Under the pieces are notes generated by a model. It was not told the DNA's origin. It saw only the letters and a program-made list of their open reading frames with translations, and did no database searches. The translations under genes and the position numbers were made by a program. Below, one piece after another: positions 17,353 through 26,574 of a stretch of DNA of 64,000 bases. Origin of the DNA: Chloroherpeton thalassium ATCC 35110 (GTDB lineage Bacteria; Bacteroidota; Chlorobiia; Chlorobiales; Chloroherpetonaceae); the NCBI RefSeq assembly GCF_000020525.1, contig NC_011026.1, positions 1,532,001 to 1,596,000 on the forward strand, written 5' to 3'. Position 1 is the first letter of the stretch. Each line of letters begins with the position of its first letter.

Positions 17353-18021
17353 TTAATGCGTCAGCGCATAAAGCACGATATTTGTTCCGATGCGAAACGC
17401 GGCTTCGCGTTTTTCCGGCGGGTCGTTATGAATGTCGGCATCCGCCCAGCCGTCGCTCGGATTGGTTTCGTACGTGAAAAAAATGACCAGTCGCTCGTTG
17501 TAAAAAAGCCCATAGCCCGCAGGTGGTTTTCCATCGTGCTCGTGAATTTTGGGCAAGCCGTTTGGGAATTGGTAATAAATCGTATAAATCGGGTGCGAAT
17601 ACGGGAGTTCCACGAGTTCTGTTCCTGGAAAAAGTCGTTCGGCCTCGCGTCGGAAACTTGGGCTCATGCCGTAATCATCATCGGCGTATAGAAATCCGCC
17701 AGCTTTGAGATATTCGCGAAGGTTTTCCAGTTCGGCGTCGGAGAAACGAACGTTGCCGTGTCCGGTCATAAAAAGGAACGAGTAGCGAAAAATATTCGGA
17801 CTGGACGGCTCGATGGTCTCTTCATCTTTGGGCGTGCGCACGCCGGTTTTTTCGCGGATGTAGGCCATGAGGTTCGGAATGGCGGAGCGGTCGTTATACC
17901 AATCGCCGCCGCCGGAATATTTAAGCCGGGCGCAGCGAAACGCCGGCGAATCCTCCGCCCAAGCGCCAGCCACTGTGAAAAGTAAAACAGCGGTGAGAAA
18001 AAAAATCCGAAACGTTGGCAT
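17353..18021 (-). CDS. DUF4159 exported protein
   Basis: The 222-residue protein has a signal peptide (MPTFRIFFLTAVLLFTVAGAWA). The mature part carries DUF4159 landmarks: RLKYSGGGDWYND, FLFMTGHGNVRFSD, YLKAGGFLYADDDYG and a C-terminal IGTNIVLYAL. The fold resembles class-I glutamine amidotransferase-like domains without the catalytic Cys, and DUF4159 proteins are often near MoxR/DUF58 genes; here none is present. GAGG lies 8 bases before ATG 18021; an upstream ATG (18069) has no such site and would bury the signal peptide. The function is unknown. Confidence 0.85.
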   Translation of the reverse strand: MPTFRIFFLTAVLLFTVAGAWAEDSPAFRCARLKYSGGGDWYNDRSAIPNLMAYIREKTGVRTPKDEETIEPSSPNIFRYSFLFMTGHGNVRFSDAELENLREYLKAGGFLYADDDYGMSPSFRREAERLFPGTELVELPYSHPIYTIYYQFPNGLPKIHEHDGKPPAGYGLFYNERLVIFFTYETNPSDGWADADIHNDPPEKREAAFRIGTNIVLYALTH

Positions 18022-18131
18022 GGCTAAAACCTCAGGATTCGTGTTCTTAGAAAGTATAAATTTAATCATGCGTTTGGACGATTAAAATACGAGTAGGAAA
18101 ATTTTCCCCTTTTCTCCGCTCTTGTTTCGAA

Positions 18132-18262
18132 CGGGCTTGCCCGATCAGTTTTCGCATGTAAAAAAACGATCAGCAAATTAGAGCGTTTAGTTGAAAAGCA
18201 AATAGGTGTAGAAAAATCGCCTTTTCATCAGAGCGGAAAAGGCCGTGTTTTTAAAACGCAAA
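18132..18262 (+). promoter_or_regulatory. Structured rpmB leader with terminator-like hairpin
   Basis: In the 335-base interval before rpmB, CGGGC/GCCCG (18132-18143) forms a small hairpin. GCCTTTTC (18229-18236) pairs perfectly with GAAAAGGC (18246-18253) and is followed by GTGTTTTT. No rightward gene lies upstream (the neighbour is divergent), so this is not an ordinary gene-end terminator. It may be an attenuator for L28 or the end of a small RNA. The rest of the interval holds no ORF. Confidence 0.4.
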
Positions 18263-18356
18263 GGATTTGGTAATTTTACCAGATAAGCTTTTTCTTAAAA
18301 TAAAAATACCTTATATTGGAAGTTCATTGCTAAAATTTAATCTGTAATTACGAAGC

Positions 18357-18581
18357 ATGTCAAAGGTTTGTATTTTAACGGGAAAAAAGCATCAATACGG
18401 AAATACGGTCTCGCACGCAAATAATCATCGCAGAACTCGTTTTGAGCCGAACATACAGGCAAAGCGCATTTGGCTTGAAGAAGAAAAGCGCTGGGTGAAA
18501 GTAAAGCTTTCAGCAAAAGCTATCAAAATTATTTCCAAGCGTGGCACTGCCGAGCTTGCGAAGCTGTTGCAAGGAAAATAA
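18357..18581 (+). CDS. rpmB: 50S ribosomal protein L28
   Basis: The 74-residue basic protein begins [34 protein letters not shown], the standard L28 sequence, and ends with the [10 protein letters not shown] block. It belongs to the large ribosomal subunit. Only one Cys is present, so this is the zinc-free form. A rho-independent terminator follows 36 bases after the stop. The bacterial partner L33 is not adjacent. Confidence 0.96.
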
Positions 18582-18616
18582 GAAGTGCGTACCTGCTTTA
18601 AAGATTCGTGTTTAAA

Positions 18617-18648
18617 TGCTCAATCAGACTCTCGGTTGGGCATTTTTT
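18617..18648 (+). terminator. Rho-independent terminator of rpmB
   Basis: TGCTCAATC (18617-18625) pairs with GGTTGGGCA (18634-18642, wobbles included) and is followed by TTTTTT. Confidence 0.85.
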
Positions 18649-18683
18649 ATTTATAGGCGGCGAAATGTTTTATATTTGCACAC

Positions 18684-19124
18684 ATGAAACAGGTTGTCAT
18701 TTATACTGATGGTGCGTGCAGCGGCAATCCCGGCAAAGGCGGTTGGGGCGCGGTTCTGATTTTCGGCGAAAAACGAAGAGAAATTTCCGGCTACGAAGCC
18801 CAAACCACCAACAACCGCATGGAAATGATGGCTGCCATTCAGGCTTTGGAGCAATTGAAAGAACCCTGTGCCGTCGATTTATATAGCGATTCCAGCTACC
18901 TGGTCAATGCGTTTAACGAAGGCTGGATCGACGGTTGGCTAAGGCGTGGATGGAAAACAGCCGGCAAAAAACCTGTTTTGAATCAAGATCTTTGGCAACG
19001 CCTGCTCGGCTTAACGAGCTCGCACCAAGTGACTTTTCATAAAGTAAAAGGTCACAGCACAGACGAACTCAACAACCGATGCGACTTTTTAGCCACAGAG
19101 GCCATTAAAACTGAAGGCGCATAA
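18684..19124 (+). CDS. rnhA: Ribonuclease HI
   Basis: The 146-residue protein is a full-length RNase HI, which cuts RNA in RNA-DNA hybrids. The carboxylates are visible: D9 (IYTDGACSGNPG), E47 (NNRMEMMAA), D69 (LYSDSSYLV) and D134 (NRCDFLA), with the loop His at 124 (KGHSTDELN). It retains the basic handle region (WLRRGWKTAGKKPV). The ATG has no Shine-Dalgarno site; TATATTTG lies only 8 bases upstream, so the mRNA might be nearly leaderless. The next gene begins 24 bases after its stop. Confidence 0.96.
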   Translation: MKQVVIYTDGACSGNPGKGGWGAVLIFGEKRREISGYEAQTTNNRMEMMAAIQALEQLKEPCAVDLYSDSSYLVNAFNEGWIDGWLRRGWKTAGKKPVLNQDLWQRLLGLTSSHQVTFHKVKGHSTDELNNRCDFLATEAIKTEGA

Positions 19125-19148
19125 ACTGAAACTGTAACGCCCGTAGCT

Positions 19149-20258
19149 ATGTCAGAGAAATCGTCATCTGAAAACTCCGAACAACAAACCCCACGATTAG
19201 ACCCGCGTCTTAGCAAACTTGAGTCAACCGATCCGCTGGGAAGCATTTTCCCCAAAACGAAAAAAAATAAAATAGCGGCGGTGGTTTTCGTCTCGATCAT
19301 TTCTTTGTTTTTTATGAGCATCGCCGTGTGGATTAACTGGCCGAAATCGCGCCCAGAAGCTGAGCCGCTCGCGCCAGCCGTGAAAGAACGGCTTTCGCGA
19401 TTGCCGGGCGGCACAAACGTGCTGATTTATCTTGGCATGAAAGACATTCGCCATTCGGATTTCTGGCAAAAAATCATACCGGATTCCATTAAATCCGCGC
19501 GCCTGTTTGCCGACACCTCCGCGCTGGGGCGTTTTTCAACCGCTACGGGATTTGATTTTTTAAACGACGCCGATACGATGATTTACGCGGCGCAAAGCAA
19601 TGCAGCGCGAAGTGATAAATTCATCAGTATTATTACAGGTGATTTTCAATCCGATAGCGTAAGTGCTTATCTTGAAAAGACTTCCGAAAACGCTCGCCTA
19701 TATGACAGCTTGCTAATTTATCGTACCGACCCGCGCTTGTGGGTTTCTTTAACTTCGCCGAATGAATTGGTTTTGGCGTCCTCCGCCGATATGATTGAGC
19801 ATTATCTTTCCACTGAGAAAAACTTTTTTGAAGCGGATACCTTGCTCACCTCGTTGCTTGAGCGCACGGAATATAAATCGCACCTTTGGATGGCGCTTGG
19901 GCAAGCCGGTTGGGCAACGGGCGCAATGATGGGACTCACGGCTGCCAATAAAGAATTAAAAAGCATGGGCAATCTGCGGCGAATTAAGCAATTGGTGCTT
20001 GCCATGAAATTTGGCGACGGCATCAAAATGCAGACGGAGTGGGTTTATGACAGTCGCTCTTCTGCGTTTTTTGCTTCCGGGTTGCTTTGGCTTGCCTTGA
20101 GAGTTTCTGGTTCAGAAGGCACGCGATTGAAAGAAAGTGAAAAAGCATTTCTCAATCAGATTGAAATGCAACAAAACCTTGAATCGATTATCCTTCGCGG
20201 CAACTTTTCGAATGACATGATTGAACAATTTCGGAAGTCAGAGTTTGAAGAATTTTAA
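19149..20258 (+). CDS. Single-pass membrane protein of unknown function
   Basis: The 369-residue protein has a cytoplasmic N-terminus of about 41 residues, one membrane helix (about 42-62, IAAVVFVSIISLFFMSIAVWI) and a large periplasmic domain. The domain alternates beta-like strands and contains DADTMIYAAQS, FISIITGDF, LASSADMIEHYL and LAMKFGDGIKMQTEWVYDS, a layout resembling DUF3352-type exported proteins, but I do not recognise it firmly. The gene ends inside a frame overlapping the upstream region of the lipoprotein peroxiredoxin (13 bases apart with the preferred start), so co-transcription with it is likely. Confidence 0.75.
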   Translation: MSEKSSSENSEQQTPRLDPRLSKLESTDPLGSIFPKTKKNKIAAVVFVSIISLFFMSIAVWINWPKSRPEAEPLAPAVKERLSRLPGGTNVLIYLGMKDIRHSDFWQKIIPDSIKSARLFADTSALGRFSTATGFDFLNDADTMIYAAQSNAARSDKFISIITGDFQSDSVSAYLEKTSENARLYDSLLIYRTDPRLWVSLTSPNELVLASSADMIEHYLSTEKNFFEADTLLTSLLERTEYKSHLWMALGQAGWATGAMMGLTAANKELKSMGNLRRIKQLVLAMKFGDGIKMQTEWVYDSRSSAFFASGLLWLALRVSGSEGTRLKESEKAFLNQIEMQQNLESIILRGNFSNDMIEQFRKSEFEEF

Positions 20259-20271
20259 ACCAACACGCGAA

Positions 20272-20790
20272 ATGGCAACCCACATTAAATTTCTTCTTTC
20301 AGTCTGGATTTTCTTTTTAGTCGGATGCGGCTCGGGAAAAGAAGGTTTGGAAATCGGCGATAAAGCGCCGGATTTTTCGTTGCCGAGCGACGACGGACAG
20401 TTGATTTCGCTGAGCGAGTATAAAAATCACCAAATCGTGGTGCTTTATTTTTATCCGAAGGATAACACGCCGGGCTGCATTACAGAAGCGTGCTCATTTC
20501 GCGACCGAGTGGAAGAATACAAAGCTGCTGGCGTAGCTGTGATCGGCGTCAGCACGGACGACGCGGAGTCGCACAAGGATTTTCGCGAAACCCACAAACT
20601 GAATTTTACCCTCATTTCCGACACGAAGAAAAAAACTACTGAAGCCTACGGAGCGCTTACGTCACTGGGATTTGCCCGTCGCATGACCTTTGTGATAGAT
20701 AAGTCGGGCATTATTCGAAAAATTTATCCTGATGTCACGCCAAGCGGCCATGCAAGCGAAGTGCTTGAGTTTATTAAAAGCTTGGAGTGA
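20272..20790 (+). CDS. Lipoprotein peroxiredoxin (BCP/PrxQ type)
   Basis: The 172-residue protein has a lipobox (FFLVGC, lipid Cys19) before an AhpC/TSA domain: IGDKAPDFSLPSDDG, VVLYFYPKDNTPGCITEAC and DKSGIIRKIY. C69 is the peroxidatic and C74 the resolving cysteine, the spacing of BCP-type enzymes that reduce peroxides with thioredoxin-like donors. Export as a lipoprotein is less usual, since most BCPs are cytoplasmic. The ATG at 20272 is preferred; an in-frame TTG further upstream would overlap the previous gene. Confidence 0.9.
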   Translation: MATHIKFLLSVWIFFLVGCGSGKEGLEIGDKAPDFSLPSDDGQLISLSEYKNHQIVVLYFYPKDNTPGCITEACSFRDRVEEYKAAGVAVIGVSTDDAESHKDFRETHKLNFTLISDTKKKTTEAYGALTSLGFARRMTFVIDKSGIIRKIYPDVTPSGHASEVLEFIKSLE

Positions 20791-21009
20791 CGCGGTTCAG
20801 ATTTTCTTTCCATTCTATTCGCCGCTCAAATTGTCATTTATTTGGCCGCAAAAATGCCCAGTTGCATATAAAAAAATCACTTTATTGTTAGTACCTTTAG
20901 GGTCTCGAAAAGCACACCGCTTGCAAAAGAAAACAGCATGACTGCAATTTTGCCGGCGGCTTTATGGAACTGATGAATTTTGACCTTAGTCTGAGCGGAA
21001 GTACTTATT

Positions 21010-22317
21010 ATGAAACCTACTGTTGCCATTGTCGGGCGACCAAATGTCGGAAAATCCACCCTATTTAATCGTATTCTCAACAAGCGAGTCGCCATTGTGG
21101 ATGATGTGCCAGGCGTCACGCGCGATCGAAATTTTAGCGAGGCCGAGTGGTGCGGAAAGCAATTTAGCTTAATTGACACCGGCGGCTACTCGCGCACGGG
21201 TGATACGTTTAGCGCGGCGGTTTTGGAGCAATCGCTTATTGCGCTTCAAGAAGCCAATATTATTATTCTCGTGGTCGATTTGCGGACGGGCATCACCGAT
21301 ATTGACCTTGAAATTACCGAATTGCTTCGCAAGCAGGCCAGCGAAAAAACGGTTTTCCTTGCCGTCAATAAAGTCGATAACAACCTCATGGAAAGCGACG
21401 CTCAGCTCTTTCGCAAGCTGGGACTTAGCGAACCCTATTTTGTCTCGGCGCTTGATGGCAGAGGCGTTGCTGAATTGCTCGACGCCGTTATTGCGCACAT
21501 CCCGGAAGACGACGCGCCAGAGTCCGACGACACGGTGAAGCTCACCGTGATTGGGCGACCGAATGTGGGAAAGTCCAGTTTTGTAAATGCCATTTTGGGG
21601 CAGAATCGCCAAATTGTTACAGATATTCCTGGCACAACGCGCGATGCGGTTGATAGCCGCTTCAAGCGCAATGGTCAAGATTTTCTTTTAATTGACACTG
21701 CCGGTTTGCGGCGCAAAGCCAAAGTGGATGATAACATCGAGCTGTTTAGCGCGCTTAGAACCGAAAAGGCAATCGAGCGCTGCGATGTGGCGATCATTTT
21801 GCTCGATGCCACACAAGGTCTTGAAAACCAGGATTTGAAAGTCATCAATGCGGCGGCGCAAAAAAAACGCGGAATGGTTATTGCCGTCAATAAATGGGAT
21901 TTGATAGAGAAAGACGATAAAACCGCCATCGCCTATGAAAAACGCCTGCGCGAGGAATTGCGCAATCTTTCTTATGTGCCGTTGCTTTTCATTTCGGCAT
22001 TAACGAAACAGCGCATTTACAAAGCCATCGATATTGCCTATCAGGTTTGGCAAAATCGCCGCATGAAGATCGACACCAGTCGCCTCAACAACCTGATGCT
22101 GAATGATATTAAGCGCACACCGCCTTCGTCAAAAAGTGGTAAGGAAATCAAAATTAAGTATTTGACGCAGCTTGCCACCGAGCCACCGCTCTTTGGATTG
22201 TTTGCCGGAAACCCACAACTCATTGAGGAACATTACAAGCGCTTCTTAGAAAGAAAGCTCAGGGAGCATTTCGGCTTTGAAGGAACGCCAATTGAACTCA
22301 AGTTTAGAAGAAAGTAA
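21010..22317 (+). CDS. der: Ribosome-assembly GTPase Der (EngA)
   Basis: The 435-residue protein has two tandem GTPase domains: G1 GRPNVGKST near residues 8 and 182, DTGG and DTAG switch-II motifs, and NKVD and NKWD specificity motifs. A C-terminal KH-like domain (FAGNPQLIEEHYKRFLERKLREHFGFEGTPIEL over the last 45 residues) completes it. Der acts in 50S subunit maturation. The gene stands alone with 219 bases upstream and 465 bases downstream free of genes. Confidence 0.97.
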   Translation: MKPTVAIVGRPNVGKSTLFNRILNKRVAIVDDVPGVTRDRNFSEAEWCGKQFSLIDTGGYSRTGDTFSAAVLEQSLIALQEANIIILVVDLRTGITDIDLEITELLRKQASEKTVFLAVNKVDNNLMESDAQLFRKLGLSEPYFVSALDGRGVAELLDAVIAHIPEDDAPESDDTVKLTVIGRPNVGKSSFVNAILGQNRQIVTDIPGTTRDAVDSRFKRNGQDFLLIDTAGLRRKAKVDDNIELFSALRTEKAIERCDVAIILLDATQGLENQDLKVINAAAQKKRGMVIAVNKWDLIEKDDKTAIAYEKRLREELRNLSYVPLLFISALTKQRIYKAIDIAYQVWQNRRMKIDTSRLNNLMLNDIKRTPPSSKSGKEIKIKYLTQLATEPPLFGLFAGNPQLIEEHYKRFLERKLREHFGFEGTPIELKFRRK

Positions 22318-22782
22318 CATTCGGAATGTGACGGTTTGCTTGATTCTGCCTAAAAATTGCCATGGCAGCGCAGGCGCGTTTTTAGTGCAGCGCTGAACAA
22401 GCCGATCGTTTCTAAAAGGGAGCTTGTCCAAAATGACGCCAAGCAAATCCTTTGCAATTGAAACGGTTGAATAGAAAAAAACATTGACGTTACACAAGGA
22501 AATTTTGAGGCGCTAAAATTCGGTCTTCGTCTCTGCTTAGGGTGACAAAAAAGAAACCAGTCACTTTCGGCGTCTTAGCGAAGAATTCAGACGCTCGCCA
22601 GGATGAATGCTTCACTGACTCAGAAACGTGTCGTTTAGCATGACAACGTTTTCATCATCCAGCAATTTATCTTTTTCCGCATCGGAAAAATCATCGGTTT
22701 AGATCGGAGCGAGCTTGTGCTTTTTAGCGTCTAAACATTTATAAGTTTATCTATGCAACTCAAACTCAAAACAATCTGAAAC
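22318..22782. other. Gene-free interval with degraded repeat
   Basis: No credible ORF fills these 465 bases. The stretch 22561-22648 (CGTCTTAGCGAAGAATTCAG, GAATGCTTCACTGACTCAG, AGCATGACA) is a strongly diverged, reverse-oriented member of the interspersed palindrome family. The remainder, directly before mrp, shows nothing recognisable. Confidence 0.5.
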
Positions 22783-23877
22783 ATGTCACAGATAACAGAA
22801 AAACAAGTCATCGATGCGCTGCGAAATGTCATCGAGCCAGACTTGCAGCGCGACCTGATTTCTCTCAACATGGTCAAAGACGTTGCGATTGATGCGGACA
22901 ATAATGTCTCCTTTACCGTCGTTTTAACTACACCGGCTTGTCCACTTAAAGAAATGATTAAAACGGCCTGTATCAATGCCGTTCGACATTTTGTGCAAGG
23001 CGCCAAAGAGGTAAAAGTTAACATGACGGCAAATGTGACTGGCGGCGGAAAAACAAAAACGAAAGATGCGGCCAATCCGCTGGTTAAAGTGCGCAATACA
23101 ATTGCCGTTGCTTCGGGCAAGGGCGGCGTTGGCAAATCCACGGTGGCGACAAACCTTGCCGTGGCGCTCGCCAAAACCGGCGCGCGTGTCGGGTTGATTG
23201 ATGCCGATATTCACGGTCCGAGCATTCCAACTATGTTTGGCTTAAAAAATGAAAAACCGGATGTGCTTGGAAAAACCTTAATTCCGCTGGAAAAATACGG
23301 CGTTAAACTCATGTCCATCGGCTTTTTGGTCGATCAGAAAACGGCGGTCGTTTGGCGCGGTCCGATGGTTTCGAGCGCACTTCGCCAATTTATGAACGAT
23401 GTGGCCTGGAACGAACTGGATTACCTCCTTTTTGATTTGCCTCCAGGCACCGGCGATATTCAGCTCACGCTGGTGCAAACAGTTCCGTTAACCGGTTCGG
23501 TTGTGGTTACCACGCCGCAAGATGTGGCTGTGGCGGATGTGGAGAAAGCCATTTCTATGTTCAAAAGCGTGAAAGTGCCGGTGTTGGGCATCATTGAAAA
23601 CATGAGTTATTATTCGCTGCCAGATGGTCATCGGGAATATATTTTTGGACAAGGTGGCGGCAAAAAACTCGCTGAATCGCACAGCATGCCGTTCCTTGGT
23701 GAAGTCCCGCTTGGCGCGGATGTTCGCATGGGCGGCGACGAAGGCGTGCCGGTTGTGATTCGCAATCCTGAGTCTGAGCAGGCCAAGCTTTTCACCACTG
23801 CAGCTGAAAAACTCGCGCAGCAAATTGCCATTCGCAACGCCAATGTTGGTTCAGGCAAAGTCGAAATAGAACTTTAA
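22783..23877 (+). CDS. mrp: Mrp/ApbC-type Fe-S cluster carrier ATPase
   Basis: The 364-residue protein has an N-terminal MIP18/DUF59 domain (about 1-90, with VIEPDLQRDLISLNMV) and a ParA-type ATPase: deviant Walker A GKGGVGKST at 112-120, IDADIHGPS, LFDLPPGTGD and NMSYYSLPDG. It binds and transfers Fe-S clusters in the cytoplasm. The typical CxxC of the C-terminal half is not seen here (the NMSYY position lacks Cys), which occurs in some homologues. A terminator and then a NifU-like gene follow, a fitting neighbour. Confidence 0.95.
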   Translation: MSQITEKQVIDALRNVIEPDLQRDLISLNMVKDVAIDADNNVSFTVVLTTPACPLKEMIKTACINAVRHFVQGAKEVKVNMTANVTGGGKTKTKDAANPLVKVRNTIAVASGKGGVGKSTVATNLAVALAKTGARVGLIDADIHGPSIPTMFGLKNEKPDVLGKTLIPLEKYGVKLMSIGFLVDQKTAVVWRGPMVSSALRQFMNDVAWNELDYLLFDLPPGTGDIQLTLVQTVPLTGSVVVTTPQDVAVADVEKAISMFKSVKVPVLGIIENMSYYSLPDGHREYIFGQGGGKKLAESHSMPFLGEVPLGADVRMGGDEGVPVVIRNPESEQAKLFTTAAEKLAQQIAIRNANVGSGKVEIEL

Positions 23878-23891
23878 TTTTGAAGATTTGA

Positions 23892-23925
23892 AGCGAGCTT
23901 GGGTTGCATTCCAAGCCCGCTTTTT
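23892..23925 (+). terminator. Rho-independent terminator of mrp
   Basis: AGCGAGCTTGG pairs with CCAAGCCCGCT around GTTGCATT, followed by TTTTTC. It begins 14 bases after the stop. Confidence 0.9.
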
Positions 23926-23979
23926 CTAAATTGGCGTGAGTGTTAAGTAATCGTTTTTATAACTACAAAGAGAATTTTT

Positions 23980-24267
23980 ATGTCTGCAAAAAATGAAGGA
24001 AACCCCGTTCAAGACAAGCAATATTTGCCAGGAAACGATCCCATTTATGCACGGGTAACAGAAGCGCTGAATAGCATTCGTCCGTATCTTCAAGCCGACG
24101 GCGGCGACTGCGAGTTGGTTGGAATCACTGACGAGCAAGTCGTTGATTTGCGTCTTGTAGGCGCATGCGGTTCTTGCCCAATGAGCGCCATGACCCTTCG
24201 CGCCGGTGTAGAGCAAGCCATCAAGCGGGCTGTTCCAGAAATTGTTCGTGTTGAAGCTGCGCCATAA
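23980..24267 (+). CDS. NifU C-terminal domain (Fe-S scaffold) protein
   Basis: The 95-residue protein is a stand-alone Nfu domain: RPYLQADGGDCELV, then GACGSCPMSAMTLRAGVE with C63 and C66 as the cluster-binding pair. Such proteins carry 4Fe-4S clusters to apo-enzymes, which suits the upstream mrp gene, though a terminator between them argues for a separate transcript. The first 18 residues are a non-conserved extension. AAAGAG lies 8 bases before the ATG. Confidence 0.93.
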   Translation: MSAKNEGNPVQDKQYLPGNDPIYARVTEALNSIRPYLQADGGDCELVGITDEQVVDLRLVGACGSCPMSAMTLRAGVEQAIKRAVPEIVRVEAAP

Positions 24268-24296
24268 TCGGCTTCATTGCATCGATAGTTTTCAAA

Positions 24297-24333
24297 AGCG
24301 TTCAATTGCAAATTTGTGATTGAGCGCTTTTTT
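24297..24333 (+). terminator. Rho-independent terminator of the NifU-like gene
   Basis: AGCGTTCAAT (24297-24306) pairs with ATTGAGCGCT (24319-24328) with one wobble, followed by TTTTTT. Confidence 0.9.
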
Positions 24334-24405
24334 CGTTTTCAGCCCATTTCTATTTTCCCGAAAAAGAGCTTCCCTTTTGTTTGAATTATCTGAGAGGATG
24401 TTTGC

Positions 24406-25338
24406 ATGTTCACATTTGTTACGCACCGTTTGCTTTACGCCATTGTGGTTATCTACGGCGTTATGACCATCACCTTTTTTTTGATGTACATTCTGCCCGG
24501 CGATCCCGCCAGATTGATGCTTGGGCAACGCGCCGACGTGCAATCCATCGAGGCGATTCGGACGGAACTCGGTCTCGATAAGCCGCTTCACGAACAATAT
24601 TTCGCCTTTTTGGCAAACGCGGCTCAGGGCAATTTAGGGCGCTCCTACGCGACCAACCGCGATGTGCTGGAAACGATTTTAGAGCGATTTCCCGCAACGG
24701 CTTTGCTTGCCGTTTCGTCGCTTGCGATTTCCACCGTGTTGGGTATCGCCATCGGCGTGCTTTCGGCGGTGAAGCCTTACACTTGGCTGGATAATCTGTT
24801 TATGCTGTTTGCGCTTTTGGGCATGTCGGCGCCGGGCTTTTTTGCAGGACTGCTTATCGCGTGGGTTTTTGGTTTCCTTTTGGGTTGGTTTCCGATTTCG
24901 GGCTACATCTCTGAAGGATGGCAACATCTCGTTTTGCCAATGACGACTTTGGCGTTGCGACCGCTTTCTATCAACGCGCGCCTGACTCGCTCGGCCATGC
25001 TGGATGTGCTTTCGCAGGATTATGTGCGCACGGCGTTTGCAAAAGGCGTTTCGTTTCGAAGCGCGATTTTTCGACATGCGCTGCGCAACGCGCTCAATCC
25101 AGTGCTCACCGCTGTGAGCAGTTGGCTGGCGGGATTGCTTGCCGGCTCGTTTTTCATTGAGTTTATTTTCAATTGGCCGGGCATCGGACTTTTGGCCATC
25201 GACGCTATTCAAAAATTAGATTTTCCGATGATTCAAGGCGTGGTGCTTTTCACCGCCGTGATTTTCATCATCATCAACATCGCCGTTGATATGCTTTACG
25301 CCCTGCTCGACCCGCGTGTGAAGCTTAGCGTGAATTGA
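24406..25338 (+). CDS. DppB/OppB-type ABC transporter permease
   Basis: The 310-residue protein has six membrane helices. It shows the N-terminal MFTFVTHRLLYAIVVIYGVMTITFFLM block and ILPGDPARLMLG, usual for peptide/nickel-type permeases, and a C-terminal EAA-like loop (TAFAKGVSFRSAIFRHALRNALNPV). It forms half of an inner-membrane importer channel for peptides, opines or metals. The partner permease, ATPases and binding protein are not adjacent, so they must be elsewhere. GAGAGGA precedes the ATG by 7 bases. Confidence 0.92.
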   Translation: MFTFVTHRLLYAIVVIYGVMTITFFLMYILPGDPARLMLGQRADVQSIEAIRTELGLDKPLHEQYFAFLANAAQGNLGRSYATNRDVLETILERFPATALLAVSSLAISTVLGIAIGVLSAVKPYTWLDNLFMLFALLGMSAPGFFAGLLIAWVFGFLLGWFPISGYISEGWQHLVLPMTTLALRPLSINARLTRSAMLDVLSQDYVRTAFAKGVSFRSAIFRHALRNALNPVLTAVSSWLAGLLAGSFFIEFIFNWPGIGLLAIDAIQKLDFPMIQGVVLFTAVIFIIINIAVDMLYALLDPRVKLSVN

Positions 25339-25416
25339 CAAAGTAGCGGTTATTTTTTACGTTGTTTTTAAAATCGGCGAGCATTTTGCAGCAACCATTT
25401 TAAACCAAGCACGCCA

Positions 25417-26511
25417 TTGTCACAGGAAGAAAAACAGTCGGCTTTAAATGTCATGCAAGGAGTCAGTCAGCCCAGCTCGATTAATCCGCTTCATGCCAAA
25501 GGGCTTCATCGCGGGCGACGCAAAAAGCGTTCGGCGCAGGATTACGCCGCGGGGGTTTTGTCGGGCGACCGCGTCGTACTTGGGCAAGCCATCACGCTGA
25601 TTGAAAGCACGAACGCGGAGCATCGCAAGCTTGCTGAGGAAATCATAGAAAAATGCCTCGCGCACACGGGCAAATCCATTCGAATTGGCATCACGGGTGT
25701 GCCGGGCGTTGGGAAAAGCACGTTTATTGAATCGTTTGGCATTTACTTGATTTCACAAGGGCGCAAGCTGGCCGTGCTGGCCGTTGATCCGAGCAGCAGC
25801 CGTTCGAAAGGCAGCATTCTTGGCGACAAAGTCCGCATGGAATCGCTCGCGACCAACCCAAATGCGTTTATTCGGCCATCGCCTTCTGGCGGTTCGCTTG
25901 GCGGCGTGGCGCAAAAAACCCGCGAAACCATTTTGCTTTGCGAAGCTGCCGGCTACGACACCATTTTGATTGAAACCGTCGGCGTTGGCCAATCTGAAGT
26001 TGCCGTTCATTCGATGGTCGATTTCTTTTTGCTTTTGCTGCTGGCCGGCGCAGGCGACGAGCTGCAAGGCATCAAGCGCGGCATTATGGAAATGGCCGAT
26101 GCGATTGCCATCACCAAAGCCGATGGCGAAAACGCTGACCGCGCCCGCCGCGCCCGCTCCGAGTTTGAATACGCCATGCGCTATTTTCCGACCGCAAATT
26201 CGGGTTGGAAACCGCAAGTGCTCACCTGCTCCGCGCTCACCAAGGAAGGATTGGCCGATGTTTGGAAAAGCATTCAAGCTCACCATCGCTTGATGGTAGA
26301 TCGTGGATTATTCGACGCGCGTCGCCAAAACCAGACAAAAACCTGGATGCACGAGACCATCGAAGCTTTTTTAAAAGAGCGATTCTACCGAAATGCAAAT
26401 GTGAAAGAAGCGCTTCAAGGTGTGGAAACGCGTGTGCTGACCGGCGATTTGCCGCCGCTTGCTGCGGCGCGTCAGCTTTTGGAACTGTATAACTTACCTG
26501 CGAAGGATTAA
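25417..26511 (+). CDS. meaB: MeaB-type GTPase of methylmalonyl-CoA mutase
   Basis: The protein belongs to the MeaB/ArgK G3E GTPases that load and protect the B12 cofactor of methylmalonyl-CoA mutase. Landmarks are GITGVPGVGKST near residue 94, AVDPSSSRSKGSILGDKVRM, IRPSPSGGSLGGVAQKTRE, ETVGVGQSE and the AITKADG specificity loop. TTG 25417 gives 364 residues; ATG 25453 gives 352 and is equally possible, as neither has a clear ribosome site. The mutase genes are not in the window. Confidence 0.93.
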   Translation: MSQEEKQSALNVMQGVSQPSSINPLHAKGLHRGRRKKRSAQDYAAGVLSGDRVVLGQAITLIESTNAEHRKLAEEIIEKCLAHTGKSIRIGITGVPGVGKSTFIESFGIYLISQGRKLAVLAVDPSSSRSKGSILGDKVRMESLATNPNAFIRPSPSGGSLGGVAQKTRETILLCEAAGYDTILIETVGVGQSEVAVHSMVDFFLLLLLAGAGDELQGIKRGIMEMADAIAITKADGENADRARRARSEFEYAMRYFPTANSGWKPQVLTCSALTKEGLADVWKSIQAHHRLMVDRGLFDARRQNQTKTWMHETIEAFLKERFYRNANVKEALQGVETRVLTGDLPPLAAARQLLELYNLPAKD

Positions 26512-26574
26512 AGTTTATGTTTTTATAAGCTTATATGTTTTAAAACTCGCTGATTCATTTCTAAAAAAGTCCCA

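Noticed and set aside
22246-22497. 83-codon leftward ORF at the der 3' end
   Set aside because: It overlaps der by 72 bases antisense and has no recognisable sequence.
24679-25212. 177-codon leftward ORF
   Set aside because: It is antisense to the DppB-type permease, extremely basic and low in complexity.
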